Shown: positions 36,611 through 46,507, counted from the stretch's first letter. The stretch: 64,000 nucleotides of DNA from Pseudomonadota bacterium (GCA_963205315.1 CAUJIO010000016.1:1-64000), one strand, 5' to 3'. Translations and numbers: made by a program. Notes: a model not told the origin generated them from the sequence alone.

Positions 36611-37201
36611 TTACTTCAGTGTCTCGAGATAGGCGATGATCGCCGAGATCTGCTCCGTCTCGAACGTGAACTCGGGCATCTTCTCATGCGCCGTGACGAT
36701 ACCTTCGGCCAGCGCCTCTTCCAGGGCGGAAGGATCGTACTTCTTGACGATATCGGGGAACGGCGGCGCCTTGGGCTCGGGCGAGGCGCTCCCGGCGTCG
36801 ATGGCATGGCAGCGCGCACAATTCTCGCGCAGCAGGTCATGGCCCAGGAGGATCGGGCTGTCGCCCTTTTCGCCAACGACGCGGAGGCTCATGACGAAGG
36901 CGGCCAATTCCTGCGCCTGTGGCTCGGTCACCTCCCAGTCCGGCATCAGCGGATGGCGGACCGCAAGGCCGTCCATGAAGCCGTCGACGAGTTCCATCTC
37001 GTCAAAATTGCGCGCGATCTCGCGGAATGGCGGCGCATCGGTCAACGGGCTTTCCCCCTGCGCCTCGATGTTGTGGCACTTCGTGCAATTGATGCTGGCC
37101 AGCCGCTTGCCCTCGGCAATGGCCGCAGCGTTATCCTGCGCCATGGCCGGAGCGCAAAGGAGGAGAAGGGCAAAGGGGAAAGCGAATCGCATGGTGTTCA
37201 T
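36611..37201 (-). CDS. Diheme c-type cytochrome
   Basis: A 196-aa periplasmic protein with a signal peptide (MNTMRFAFPFALLLLCAPAMA) and two tandem cytochrome c domains. The heme sites are CTKCH near residue 40 and CARCH near residue 130. Each domain ends with a methionine segment (HPLMPDW and HEKMPEF) giving the likely axial ligand. Both halves share the pattern 'C..CH.I.......A.PF..I...(F/Y)D', showing internal duplication. It is probably an electron carrier to a terminal oxidase or dehydrogenase. The reading frame is open further upstream but the start at 37201 gives the signal peptide. Confidence 0.88.
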   Translation of the reverse strand: MNTMRFAFPFALLLLCAPAMAQDNAAAIAEGKRLASINCTKCHNIEAQGESPLTDAPPFREIARNFDEMELVDGFMDGLAVRHPLMPDWEVTEPQAQELAAFVMSLRVVGEKGDSPILLGHDLLRENCARCHAIDAGSASPEPKAPPFPDIVKKYDPSALEEALAEGIVTAHEKMPEFTFETEQISAIIAYLETLK

Positions 37202-37266
37202 CTCGCACACCTCATGCCGCCCCGCGTTGATCGTGGTCAAGTGGGGGAGGGCCAGTTGTTCTGGCG

Positions 37267-39078
37267 CTACTCCGCCTTCACCCGTACATAACTTCCCGGC
37301 GCGTCTTCGATGATCTTGAGCTTGCCGCTGCCCGGTATCGGTGCGGGGATCAGGGCGCCGGATTTGTCCTTGATCCACTTGGCCCAGTCGGGCCACCAGG
37401 AGCCGGGATGCTCGGTGGCGCCTTTCAGCCATTCATCGAGCGTCGGCGCCCATTTGTCGTTGGTCCAGTACTGGTACTTGTTGGCGTCAGGCGGATTGAC
37501 GACGCCGGCGATGTGACCGGAGCCCGACACGACGAGCTTTGTGGTGCCGCCGAAGAAACGGCCGAGCCGGAAGACCGACGCGAGCGGCGCGATGTGGTCC
37601 TCGCGCGCCGCCAGGTTATAGACAGGGATCTTCACCTTCTTCAGGTCGATGCGGACATTGTCGAGCACCATCTTGCCCTGCGCCAGCTTGTTGGCCATGT
37701 AGCATTCGCGCAGATAGAAGGAATGCACACCCGCCGGCATGCGGGTCGAATCGGCGTTCCAGTAGAGCAGGTCGAAGGGCATCGGGTCCTTGCCCAGCAT
37801 GTAGTTGTTGACGACATAGGACCAGATCAGGTCGTTCGAGCGCAAGAGATTGAAGGCATCCGCCATGCGCGTGCCGGGAAGATAGCCCTTGTCGGCCATG
37901 CGGCCCTCGATCCACTTCACCTGTTCCTCGTCGACATAGACGAGGAGATCACCGGCCTTTTCGAAATCGACCTGTGTGGTGAAGAAGGTGGCGGAGTTCA
38001 CACGTGTGTCGTTCTGCGCCGCCATCCACCCGAGCGAGGCGGCGGTGAGCGTTCCGCCGATGCAATAGCCGATGACGTTGACCTTTGGCGCGCCAGTCGC
38101 ATCCTGCGCCGCCTGGATGGCGGTGAGAAAGCCCTCGCGCATATAGTCCGAGAAGCTTTTCCGCGCCTGCGCCTCGTTGGCGTTCACCCAGCTGACGATG
38201 AAGACCGTGAGGCCCTGGTCCACCGCCCATTTGACGAAAGACTTCTTGGCGTTGAGATCGAGAATGTAGAACTTGTTGATCCACGGCGGGAAGATGACGA
38301 GCGGATATTCGTGTGTTTCCGCCTTGGTGGGCGAATACTGGATCAGTTCGAAGGTCTCGTTGCGGAAGACGACCTTGCCCGGCGTCGTGGCAATGTTGCG
38401 GCCGATCTCGAAGGCCGTCATGTCGGTCTGCTTGATGCGGAGCCGCCCGTCCGGCGTCTGCATGTCTTCCTGCAGATGCTTCAGGCCCTCGATCAGGTTG
38501 GCGCCGTTGCTGGCGAGCGTGGCGCGCAGCACTTCCGGGTTGGTGACGGCGAAGTTGGAGGGCGACACCGCGTTGGCGATCTGCTCCACATAGAAGCGGG
38601 CCTTGCGCCGCGTGTGCTCGTCAACGCCCTCGGCGTTCTTGACGAGATCCTGCGCCCAGTTGGAGGAGATCAGGTAGAACTGCTTGAGGAAGTCGAAGAC
38701 CGTGTGTTCCTGCCAGTCCTTGTCCTTGAAGCGCTTGTCGCTGCGGGCGGGTTGCGCCACCGGCTCTACCGGCTGGCCGAGAGCCTTGGCCCAGGCGTTC
38801 TGCCACAGCTGGCCATAGCTGTTCCACAGCTGCTGCTGCGCCTCCATGAGCTTCTGCGGTTCGTTCATGTAGGATTGCGCCACGGCCCCCAGCGTCTTGG
38901 AGATCTGCTCCATGGGGGTGAGCTGGGTTTCGGCTTCCGTCAGCATCGGGTTTGGCCGCTCCGCCACATGGCGGGCGATGGCGGCGGCCTGCTCGAAGAC
39001 CTTCGCCATGTTCTGCGCGAACTGGACGGGATCGGCGAGCGTGTATTGCGTCGGGGCCGGCGGCTGCTTCTCTGTCAT
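37267..39078 (-). CDS. phaC: Class I poly(R)-hydroxyalkanoate synthase
   Basis: A 603-aa polymerase that builds storage polyhydroxyalkanoate from (R)-3-hydroxyacyl-CoA. The lipase-like box is GYCIGG with nucleophile C339; D494 (in REDHIAP) and H522 (in SGHIAG) complete the triad, with spacing as in class I enzymes. Further signatures are FPPWINKFYILDL, of which PPWINKFYILDL is invariant in the class, and the C-terminal WWPDWAKWI. The length fits class I. No phaA, phaB or phasin gene is nearby. The ATG at 39078 is preferred over an upstream in-frame start at 39129. Confidence 0.97.
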   Translation of the reverse strand: MTEKQPPAPTQYTLADPVQFAQNMAKVFEQAAAIARHVAERPNPMLTEAETQLTPMEQISKTLGAVAQSYMNEPQKLMEAQQQLWNSYGQLWQNAWAKALGQPVEPVAQPARSDKRFKDKDWQEHTVFDFLKQFYLISSNWAQDLVKNAEGVDEHTRRKARFYVEQIANAVSPSNFAVTNPEVLRATLASNGANLIEGLKHLQEDMQTPDGRLRIKQTDMTAFEIGRNIATTPGKVVFRNETFELIQYSPTKAETHEYPLVIFPPWINKFYILDLNAKKSFVKWAVDQGLTVFIVSWVNANEAQARKSFSDYMREGFLTAIQAAQDATGAPKVNVIGYCIGGTLTAASLGWMAAQNDTRVNSATFFTTQVDFEKAGDLLVYVDEEQVKWIEGRMADKGYLPGTRMADAFNLLRSNDLIWSYVVNNYMLGKDPMPFDLLYWNADSTRMPAGVHSFYLRECYMANKLAQGKMVLDNVRIDLKKVKIPVYNLAAREDHIAPLASVFRLGRFFGGTTKLVVSGSGHIAGVVNPPDANKYQYWTNDKWAPTLDEWLKGATEHPGSWWPDWAKWIKDKSGALIPAPIPGSGKLKIIEDAPGSYVRVKAE

Positions 39079-39263
39079 GACCTGCACTTGAAGGGCGAAT
39101 GTGACAGCAGTGTAGTGCGTTCGTTTCAAAACGCCAATCGCTGATGAGGGAGATCTGGACGGGAGTTTAACGGGTTATTCAGGATATTTGACCGGCCGGT
39201 AAAGCTCTGGCAGACTTTTCCCGGGGCCGACGAGAAAAATGCCAACAGGGAGCACGAAGCGAC

Positions 39264-40793
39264 ATGAAGAAACGACTTGTGATTTCAGCCGCCGTTCTGA
39301 CGGCAACAGCCGCCGGCTTTGCCGGTTATGTCTCAGGTGCCGTCGGCGTCAACAGCAAGGCATTGCGCGATGCGGTCACCGTGGCCGGCATGCGCAGCCA
39401 TCAGGCGGCCCTGCAGGCCGTCGCCGACGCCAACAACGGCACGCGCGCCTCGGGCACGCCGGGCTTTGACGCCTCGCTGGCCTATGTAAAGAGCACGCTG
39501 GAGGCGGCGGGTTACACTGCAACCGTGCAGCCGTTCCAGTTCCCGTATTTCGAGGAGGTGACGCCGGCACAGTTCAGTCAGACCGCGCCAACGCCAACCG
39601 TCTATCAGACTGGCACGCATTTCGAGATCATGGAATATTCGGGCAGCGGCGATGTCACGGCCTCGCTTCAGAACGTCGATCTCGTTCTGCCGCCGGGGGC
39701 TGCCGCCAGCACCAGCAACTCGGGCTGTGAAGCGGCTGACTTCGCAGGGTTTGTGGCCGGCAAGATCGCGCTGCTGCAGCGCGGCACCTGCACCTTCCTA
39801 GAAAAGGCCGCGAACGCGCAAGCGGCCGGCGCCTCCGCCGTCATCATCTTCAACGAGGGCCAGCCTGGCCGCACCGAGGTCCTGAACGGTACGCTGGGCG
39901 AACCCACCGTCGGAATTCCGGTGATCGGCACCAGTTTCGAACTCGGCAACGAACTGGCGCAAACAAGCGGCGCGGTGGTTCACATCGTGACCAATACGAC
40001 GTCTGAAATGCGTAACACCGCCAACCTCATCGCAGAGACATCGGGCGGACGCTCCGACCGCGTGGTGGCGGTGGGCGCCCATCTCGACAGCGTGCCCGGC
40101 GGCGCCGGCATCGAGGACAATGGCTCGGGCAGTTCCGCCATTCTGGAAATCGCCCTGCAGATGAAAGCCCTCGGCATCAACCCGCGCAACAAGGTGCGTT
40201 TTATGTGGTTTGGGGCCGAAGAGGCGGGCCTGCTGGGCTCGGAATACTACGTGAGCCAGCTGAGCAAGCGCCAGAAGCAGGACATCATGGCGAACCTCAA
40301 CTTCGACATGATCGCTTCGCCCAACTTCGTCCGCTTCGTCTATGACGGCGATGGATCCGACACGCCGGACGCCGGACCGAATGGTTCGTCCGTCATCGAG
40401 GATGTCTTCGCCAAATACTTCAACAACAAGGGCCTGGCGTTCGAAGCCACCGCGTTCGATGGCCGCTCCGATTACGGTCCCTTCATCGCTGCCGGCATTC
40501 CGGCAGGCGGCCTTTTTACCGGCGCAGAAGAATTGAAGACCGCGGAGCAGGCAGCAATCTACGGCGGGACTGCGGGCGTACAGCTTGACCCCTGCTATCA
40601 CGACACATGCGATACCTACGTGAACAACAACGAGCAGGTGTTCGGTGAGATGGGCGACGCGGCGGCTGACGCCGTGCTGCAGTTCGCCATGACAACATCG
40701 GCCGTCAAGGGCACCTCTAAGGCCAACGATGCCGCTGTGAAGTCCGTCGATGGCGAGTTGCTGGCCTATCGCGGCAGCCACCTGCAGCGCTAA
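39264..40793 (+). CDS. Secreted M28 family aminopeptidase with PA domain
   Basis: A 509-aa zinc peptidase. Residues 1-26 form a signal peptide. A protease-associated (PA) domain lies at about 130-240 (VDLVLPPGAAAS, GKIALLQRGTCTFLEKA). The M28 domain carries the two-zinc ligands H273 (GAHLDSV), D285 (EDNGSGS), E319/E320 (FGAEEAGLLGSE), D348 (NFDMI) and H446 (CYHDTCD). The arrangement matches Streptomyces/Vibrio-type leucyl aminopeptidases. It is probably exported to scavenge peptides. It is divergent from phaC and followed by an intrinsic terminator. Confidence 0.94.
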   Translation: MKKRLVISAAVLTATAAGFAGYVSGAVGVNSKALRDAVTVAGMRSHQAALQAVADANNGTRASGTPGFDASLAYVKSTLEAAGYTATVQPFQFPYFEEVTPAQFSQTAPTPTVYQTGTHFEIMEYSGSGDVTASLQNVDLVLPPGAAASTSNSGCEAADFAGFVAGKIALLQRGTCTFLEKAANAQAAGASAVIIFNEGQPGRTEVLNGTLGEPTVGIPVIGTSFELGNELAQTSGAVVHIVTNTTSEMRNTANLIAETSGGRSDRVVAVGAHLDSVPGGAGIEDNGSGSSAILEIALQMKALGINPRNKVRFMWFGAEEAGLLGSEYYVSQLSKRQKQDIMANLNFDMIASPNFVRFVYDGDGSDTPDAGPNGSSVIEDVFAKYFNNKGLAFEATAFDGRSDYGPFIAAGIPAGGLFTGAEELKTAEQAAIYGGTAGVQLDPCYHDTCDTYVNNNEQVFGEMGDAAADAVLQFAMTTSAVKGTSKANDAAVKSVDGELLAYRGSHLQR

Positions 40794-40813
40794 GCAACAA
40801 CATGTTGCGGGGA

Positions 40814-40840
40814 GGGCGGTCCGAAAGGTCCGCCCTTTTT
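40814..40840 (+). terminator. Intrinsic terminator of the M28 peptidase gene
   Basis: GGGCGGTCC and GGTCCGCCC form a stem with one T-T mismatch around a GAAA tetraloop, followed by TTTTT. It lies about 20 bases after the stop codon. Confidence 0.88.
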
Positions 40841-40918
40841 CATGGTGCGATTGCTGGCCTCTCCGCAAACCGCCAATTGGTCCATCTGCCTGCGGGTGGC
40901 TTGGGGTAGCCTCGCCCG

Positions 40919-41797
40919 ATGACATCGAATCGCATGGTCCATGGCTATCTCCTCGGCATCCTCGGTGTCGCGATCTTTGCGCTGACCTTGCCGTTCACCC
41001 GCATCGCCGTCGCGGAGATGAACCCGCTGTTCCTGTCGATCGGCCGGACGGTGGCCGCTGCTGCGGTAGCGGGGCCGCTGTTGCTGCTGACCCGCCAGCC
41101 CTGGCCATCCGCGAAGGACGTGCGGGCCCTCATGGTGGTCGCCGGCGGGGTGGTCTTCGGCTTTCCCATGCTCTCGGCCATCGCCATGACGACGGTGCCC
41201 GCCTCGCATGGCGGCGTGGTGCTGGGCGCGCTGCCGCTGGCCACTGCCATCATGAGCGTCGCCTTTGCCGGTGAGCGGCCCTCGCTCGCCTTCTGGGGCT
41301 GGGCGCTGGCAGGATCATGTGCCGTGATCGCCTTCGCGCTGTGGGACAATGGCTTCACGGTTCATGCGGGCGACGCGCTGCTGGTGCTCGCTGCCCTGAG
41401 CGCCGGCATGGGCTACGCAGCCGGCGGCCACCTGTCAAAGACGCTGGGCGGCTGGCAGGTGATCTGCTGGACGCTGCTGCTCGCACTTCCCGTCACCTTG
41501 CCGGTGACACTCTGGCTGGCCACCGGGCTGACGGGCATGGAATCGTCCACTGCCTGGGGCTGCTTTGCCTATCTGGCATTGATGAGCCAGCTGGCTGGGT
41601 TCTTTGCCTGGAACCGTGGGCTGGCGGTAGGTGGTGTGGCCAAGGTTGGGCAGGTACAGCTGCTGCAAACCTTCATGACACTTGCCGCCAGCTGGGCGAT
41701 GCTTGGCGAGAAGCTGACGCCCGGCATGTTCCTCTGTGGCGCTTTCGTCGGGCTGTGCATCTGGTTCAGCCGAAAGACGCGGGTGGCCCGGGCATAG
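40919..41797 (+). CDS. EamA family (DMT) transporter
   Basis: A 292-aa membrane protein with ten hydrophobic segments arranged as two EamA repeats: ILGVAIFALTLPFTRIAV in the first and LLVLAALSAGMGYAAGGHLS in the second. Drug/metabolite transporter family members typically export amino acids or other small metabolites, and the substrate is not evident. The start fits the first membrane helix. It precedes the homoserine dehydrogenase gene by 85 bases; whether it exports a related amino acid is only suggested by position. Confidence 0.88.
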   Translation: MTSNRMVHGYLLGILGVAIFALTLPFTRIAVAEMNPLFLSIGRTVAAAAVAGPLLLLTRQPWPSAKDVRALMVVAGGVVFGFPMLSAIAMTTVPASHGGVVLGALPLATAIMSVAFAGERPSLAFWGWALAGSCAVIAFALWDNGFTVHAGDALLVLAALSAGMGYAAGGHLSKTLGGWQVICWTLLLALPVTLPVTLWLATGLTGMESSTAWGCFAYLALMSQLAGFFAWNRGLAVGGVAKVGQVQLLQTFMTLAASWAMLGEKLTPGMFLCGAFVGLCIWFSRKTRVARA

Positions 41798-41882
41798 CTG
41801 CCGCTTCCTTGCCAATGTGCCTTCAACCCGTCATAAGACGCGGCAGTTGAGGTGGATTTGCCTTATCTCGAACGGGTGCGAA

Positions 41883-43187
41883 ATGACGAAGACTGTGCGG
41901 CTTGGAATTGCGGGACTGGGGACGGTCGGCGGCGGCGTTCTCGATATTCTGGCGAAACACGCGGCGCTGGTCATGGCTCGAGCCGGAGCAAAGATCGAAG
42001 TAACGGCTGTAAGTGCCCGGAATAAAGCCAAGAACCGCGGTCATGATCTGTCGAGGCTGACCTGGTACGATGATCCGGTGAAACTCGCCGCCGACGCCAA
42101 TATCGATGTCTTCATCGAATTGATGGGCGGCGACGGCGATCCGGCCAAGGCAGCGGTCGAACTGGCGATCAACGCCGGCAAACACGTCATCACCGCCAAC
42201 AAGGCATTGCTGGCGCATCATGGTTCTGCGCTGGCGCGGCTGGCCGAACAGAAGGGCGTGGCACTGAATTTCGAGGCCTCGGTGGCCGGCGGCATCCCGA
42301 TCATCAAGACCATCCGCGAAGGCCTCGCCGGCAACCGTGTCGGCAAGCTGTTCGGCATCATGAACGGCACCTGCAACTACATCCTCACCAAGATGGCCAA
42401 CGAAGGCCGCAGCTTCGCCGATGTGCTGAAGGAAGCCCAGGCGCTGGGCTATGCCGAGGCCGATCCGACCTTCGACGTCGGTGGCTTCGATACGGCCCAC
42501 AAGCTGGCGGTGCTGACCTCGCTGGCCTTTGGCTCAGAAGTCAATCTCGGGGCCATCGACATCGAGGGCATCGAGGCGATCACCCTCGAGGATATCCGCA
42601 ATGCCTCGGACCTTGGCTACAAGATCAAGCTGCTGGGCGTGGCGGTGGCAAGCGAGGAGGGGATCGAGCAGCGCGTATCGCCGACGCTGGTTCCCAAGGG
42701 CTCGCCGGTCTCCGATACCGACGGTGTTTTCAATGCTGTCGTTGTGAAGGGCGATTTCGTCGGCGACCTGATGCTGGAGGGCCGTGGCGCCGGTGCGCAT
42801 CCAACCGCCTCCGCCGTGCTCTCCGACATTGTGGACATCGCGCGCGGCAATTTCCGCCCGGCCTTTGGCGTACCGGCAGCCGACCTTCGCCCCTACAAGG
42901 CGGCACCGCCCAAAGCCCATGAGGGTGGCTATTACGTGGCGCTGGAACTGCGCGACAAACCGGGTGCCGTTGCCGCGGTTGCGCGCGTGTTGGCAGAAGA
43001 AAACATCTCCATTGAAAGCATCGTGCAGCGAGGCAAGTCCGAAAAGGATGCGGTGCGGGCAACGGCCCCCTTCATCCTTATCACCCACGACACCGTCGAC
43101 ACGGCGATGCGCGCCGCCCTGGCTCGCATCGAAACCGACGGTCACGTCGCTTCGCACCCCCGCATGATCAGGATCGAACGGCTCTGA
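41883..43187 (+). CDS. hom: Homoserine dehydrogenase
   Basis: A 434-aa enzyme reducing aspartate semialdehyde to homoserine for threonine, methionine and isoleucine synthesis. The NAD(P)-binding motif is GIAGLGTVGGGV (residues 8-19). Catalytic-domain signatures are ANKALLAHHG, NFEASVAGGIPIIK, and GILNGT-like GIMNGTCNYILTKM. The C-terminal ACT domain (YYVALELRDKPGAVAAVARV) gives allosteric control. The ATG at 41883 gives the normal N-terminus; a longer open frame upstream overlaps the transporter. recJ follows after five bases. Confidence 0.97.
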   Translation: MTKTVRLGIAGLGTVGGGVLDILAKHAALVMARAGAKIEVTAVSARNKAKNRGHDLSRLTWYDDPVKLAADANIDVFIELMGGDGDPAKAAVELAINAGKHVITANKALLAHHGSALARLAEQKGVALNFEASVAGGIPIIKTIREGLAGNRVGKLFGIMNGTCNYILTKMANEGRSFADVLKEAQALGYAEADPTFDVGGFDTAHKLAVLTSLAFGSEVNLGAIDIEGIEAITLEDIRNASDLGYKIKLLGVAVASEEGIEQRVSPTLVPKGSPVSDTDGVFNAVVVKGDFVGDLMLEGRGAGAHPTASAVLSDIVDIARGNFRPAFGVPAADLRPYKAAPPKAHEGGYYVALELRDKPGAVAAVARVLAEENISIESIVQRGKSEKDAVRATAPFILITHDTVDTAMRAALARIETDGHVASHPRMIRIERL

Positions 43188-43192
43188 CGGGT

Positions 43193-44974
43193 TTGACCAG
43201 GACCTTTCTCAATGTCGAGCGCTCGGCTTCCGGCCGCCGCTGGAAAGCCCGTCTGGAGGATGCCCGCCTCGCCGAGGCGATTTCGCAGCGCCATGAGTTG
43301 CCGGAGATTCTCGGCCGCGTGCTGGCGGCGCGCGGAGTCGGACTTGATGAGGCCGACGCTTTTCTGAACCCGACGCTGCGCACCCTGATGCCGCAGCCTT
43401 CAGCCCTTCAGGACATGGAGAAGGGCGCGGCGCGCCTCGCCGCTGCCGTGATAGCACAGGAGAAGATTGGCGTTATCGCCGACTATGATGTCGACGGCGT
43501 GTCATCCGCCGCCATGCTGCAATCCTTCCTGCGTGCAGTTGGCAGCGATTGCGCGGTACATATTCCTGACCGCCTCACTGAAGGCTATGGACCGAGCGAG
43601 CGCGCCGTCAACCAGCTCAAAAGTCAGGGTACGGAGCTTCTGGTGACGCTCGATTGCGGCGTCATGGCCCATGACCCCTTGGCGCGCGCCGCCGAACTTG
43701 GCCTCGTCACCATTATCGTCGATCATCATCAGGCGGGCGAGTTCCTGCCGGAAGCCTATGCCGTGGTGAACCCCAATCGCCAGGATGATTCATCTGGCTT
43801 TGGCTATCTCTGTGCTGCCGGCGTCTGCATGATCTTCATTGCGGCAACCAACAGGATGCTGCGCCAGAAGGGCTGGTATGGCGAGACGCGGCCCGAGCCC
43901 AACATGCTGCAATGGTTGGAGCTTGCGGCGCTGGCGACCGTCTGCGATGTCGTGCCCTTGAAAGGCCTCAACCGCGCCTATGTCACGCAGGGCCTGAAGA
44001 TCATGGCCAGGCGCGAGAATTTCGGCCTCTCCTGTCTCGCCGATGTGGCGCGCCTCAAGCGCAAGCCCGATACCTATGCGCTGGGTTATCTGCTGGGACC
44101 GCGCATCAATGCGGCGGGCCGCATCGGCAACGCCGCACTTGCGCTGAAGCTGTTGACGACGCGCGACAAGGGCGAAGCCGCCTCCATTGCGCAGGAGTTG
44201 GAGCGCCTGAACCGCGAGCGCCAGGAGATCGAGATCGCCGTCGTCGACCAGGCCATGAGCCAGGCCGATGCCATGCTGGGCAGCGAGCGCCGCGGCTCGG
44301 TGCTGGTGGTCTCGTCGAAAGGCTGGCATCCAGGCGTCGTAGGCCTTGCCGCCGCGCGCCTGAAGGAGCGCTTCAACTTGCCGAGCTTCGTGCTGGCAGA
44401 GGACCGTGAGGGCCTCAAAGCCGCGGGTTCAGGCCGTTCGATTCCGGGCGTCGATCTCGGTTCCGCCGTGCGTGAAGCTTTCGAGGCGGGTCTCATCGAG
44501 AAGGGCGGCGGACACGCCATGGCGGCAGGCCTCACCGTGTCCAAGTCCAGACTCGGCGACTTGCGCGGTTTCCTGGAGGAGCGGTTGGCGGACCAGGTGG
44601 CCGCAGCCGCCGACCGGGCCTTGTCGATTGACGCGGCCCTGAGTGCGGGTGGTGCAACGCTCGATCTCATCGAATTGCTGGAGCAGGCTGGCCCCTATGG
44701 CACGGGCCATCCCTCGCCGATGTTCGCCTTTCCCGCCCACCGCGTGATGTATGCGGATACGGCGGGCAGCGATCACATCCGTTGCACCATTGTCTCCGAC
44801 GACGGCAAGCGTCTCAAGGCCATCGCCTTCCGCGCCATGGGCACGGAACTTGGCGAGTTGCTGCTGTCCGAGCGCCAGATGCCGCTGCACATCGCCGGAC
44901 GGCTGACCATCGACGACTGGTCCGGCAGCCGCGTGCCGAGCCTCCACATCGAAGATGCGGCGAAGGTGGGGTGA
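43193..44974 (+). CDS. recJ: Single-stranded-DNA exonuclease RecJ
   Basis: A 593-aa 5'-3' exonuclease of recombination and mismatch repair. DHH-family motifs are present: DYDVDGVSSAAML, VTLDCGVMAHD, VDHHQAGE, and the DHHA1 part GPRINAAGRIGNA and GGGHAMAAGLTV. The C-terminal OB domain contains VSDDGKRLKAIAFR. It starts at a TTG five bases after the hom stop, with a weak ribosome site, so translation may be coupled. In many Rhizobiales glpX lies between hom and recJ; here it is absent. Confidence 0.96.
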   Translation: MTRTFLNVERSASGRRWKARLEDARLAEAISQRHELPEILGRVLAARGVGLDEADAFLNPTLRTLMPQPSALQDMEKGAARLAAAVIAQEKIGVIADYDVDGVSSAAMLQSFLRAVGSDCAVHIPDRLTEGYGPSERAVNQLKSQGTELLVTLDCGVMAHDPLARAAELGLVTIIVDHHQAGEFLPEAYAVVNPNRQDDSSGFGYLCAAGVCMIFIAATNRMLRQKGWYGETRPEPNMLQWLELAALATVCDVVPLKGLNRAYVTQGLKIMARRENFGLSCLADVARLKRKPDTYALGYLLGPRINAAGRIGNAALALKLLTTRDKGEAASIAQELERLNRERQEIEIAVVDQAMSQADAMLGSERRGSVLVVSSKGWHPGVVGLAAARLKERFNLPSFVLAEDREGLKAAGSGRSIPGVDLGSAVREAFEAGLIEKGGGHAMAAGLTVSKSRLGDLRGFLEERLADQVAAAADRALSIDAALSAGGATLDLIELLEQAGPYGTGHPSPMFAFPAHRVMYADTAGSDHIRCTIVSDDGKRLKAIAFRAMGTELGELLLSERQMPLHIAGRLTIDDWSGSRVPSLHIEDAAKVG

Positions 44975-44983
44975 GGCCCGCGT

Positions 44984-46333
44984 CTACAGAATGAAGTTAT
45001 CAAAACCGGGTGCGAAGCCGTTTCCCAGGATGATGGTCAAATCGGCCGTACCGTCTCCGGTGGTGTCGGCCTCGATCAGCGTAACCCGGACTTTCACGGT
45101 CATCCGCAATTCGCCGGGCACATTGTTGAACGCTTCGCTGCCGATAAAAGTGAAGCCGTCGTCGGCATCGCCGGCCACGGCATCGATGGCAGACAAGTCG
45201 ATGATGTCGCCGCTATCGAAGTCGGCAATCGTGTCCAGCGCAACGCCGTTCGATTGATCGACGGCGGTATAGACGAACGTGTCGATGCCGGCGCCACCTA
45301 TCAGCGTGTCGCCGTCCAAACCGCCGGACAGCCTGTCATTGCCAGAATTGCCGCGAAGCGTATCGGCGGCGTTGCCGCCGGTCAGGGCGTCGGCGCCGAC
45401 GCCACCTGCCAGGGTGTTCTCCAGCGCGGCGCCGGTGATGATGTCGCCGCCGCTGCCACCTCGAAAGATCAGGTGTTCGAAATCCGAGAACACCGAGTTG
45501 CCGTCCGCCAGCGTGGTCGGACCTTCCAATGTGAGATCCAGGACATATGCCTCGGTGGCATTGGACCGTTTCAGAACCAGCGTGTCCTCGTCGTCGCCGC
45601 CCGAGAATTCGCCGTCGCTGCCGCTGCCAACGACAATGTCGTTGCCGGTCATCCCGAACATGTGATTTTCGCCGCCGCGGCCGTCGAGGAAGTCGTCGCC
45701 CGCATTGGCCTCGACCCGGTCGGTGAGCGCTCCGCCAATGAGAACATCGTTGCCGGTGCCGCTGGTGATGACCAGCCGCTCGACACCGTCAATCCTTGTG
45801 CCGTCGCCGATGTCGGCACTCAGGCCACCCTTCGAGATATCGATGGTCAGCCCCGTCGACACCAGGACGCGGTTGATATTGAGGAGATCGATGCCGTTAC
45901 CGCCATAGATGATGTCGTTGCCACCCAGTATGCCGACTGAAATCAGATCGTCGCCTTGCCCCGCGCGGATAACGTCGCTGCCTTCCTGCCCGTTGATCTC
46001 GTCATTGCGGCGTGAGCCGACGATGACGTCATCCCGTATGCTGCCCTCCAGCAGCACATGGTCGCCGATGCCGCTGTAGACAGAGTCAGTCCACTGCGAG
46101 AACGTCCATTGGCTGGCGTCGATCCTGCGTCCGCCGCCAACCTGTACCAGGACATAGTTGTTGGACGGACCGCTGTCGAAATGCGCGTCGGCGGCGATCT
46201 GAATACCGTCGAACTGGCCGGCGGAAAAGATCGCCTGAACGAAATCGTTGATGGTGCCGAAGACGATCTCGTCGATGCCGCTCAGCGTCTGCGACGTGAA
46301 GTCGGTGGAGCTTTCTACGTTCAGCGTGGTCAT
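44984..46333 (-). CDS. RTX calcium-binding protein
   Basis: A 449-aa protein without signal peptide. The first about 110 residues form a non-repetitive domain (MTTLNVESSTDFTSQTLSG then EIVFGTINDFVQAIFSAGQF) repeated in several alphaproteobacterial RTX proteins. RTX nonapeptides occur between about 110 and 370 (GQEGSDVIRAG, GGNGIDLLNI, GGVGADALTGG, GNSGNDRLSGG, GGAGIDTFVY). The end is a type 1 secretion C-terminal domain: DTIADFDSGDIIDLSAIDA, then DGFTFIGSEAFNNVPGELR. It is probably secreted by an exporter encoded elsewhere. Either ATG (46333 or 46342) is possible. It ends nine bases from the end of convergent recJ. Confidence 0.9.
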   Translation of the reverse strand: MTTLNVESSTDFTSQTLSGIDEIVFGTINDFVQAIFSAGQFDGIQIAADAHFDSGPSNNYVLVQVGGGRRIDASQWTFSQWTDSVYSGIGDHVLLEGSIRDDVIVGSRRNDEINGQEGSDVIRAGQGDDLISVGILGGNDIIYGGNGIDLLNINRVLVSTGLTIDISKGGLSADIGDGTRIDGVERLVITSGTGNDVLIGGALTDRVEANAGDDFLDGRGGENHMFGMTGNDIVVGSGSDGEFSGGDDEDTLVLKRSNATEAYVLDLTLEGPTTLADGNSVFSDFEHLIFRGGSGGDIITGAALENTLAGGVGADALTGGNAADTLRGNSGNDRLSGGLDGDTLIGGAGIDTFVYTAVDQSNGVALDTIADFDSGDIIDLSAIDAVAGDADDGFTFIGSEAFNNVPGELRMTVKVRVTLIEADTTGDGTADLTIILGNGFAPGFDNFIL

Positions 46334-46458
46334 GCCGGCCATCCCGAAAAGTTCGAATGTCCAGGGTAGGCAGATACGGTTAAGGAGTTGTCATTGCTGC
46401 TGTGGCAGGCAGCGGTGGGTCTTGCGGAATGCCGGCCAGAAAGCTTGCCTCAAGACGC

Positions 46459-46487
46459 TTGCCAAGCCTCTCGAACGCCCCTATAGA
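46459..46487 (+). promoter_or_regulatory. Promoter of tRNA-Glu
   Basis: TTGCCA at 46459-46464 and TATAGA at 46482-46487 are separated by exactly 17 bases. The -10 ends 20 bases before the mature tRNA 5' end. Confidence 0.75.
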
Positions 46488-46507
46488 GGCCTCGCTTTCG
46501 AGCAGGG

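Noticed and set aside
37408-39144. A 578-codon plus-strand open frame opposite phaC
   Set aside because: Antisense shadow; the minus-strand frame contains the complete PHA synthase with its catalytic triad.
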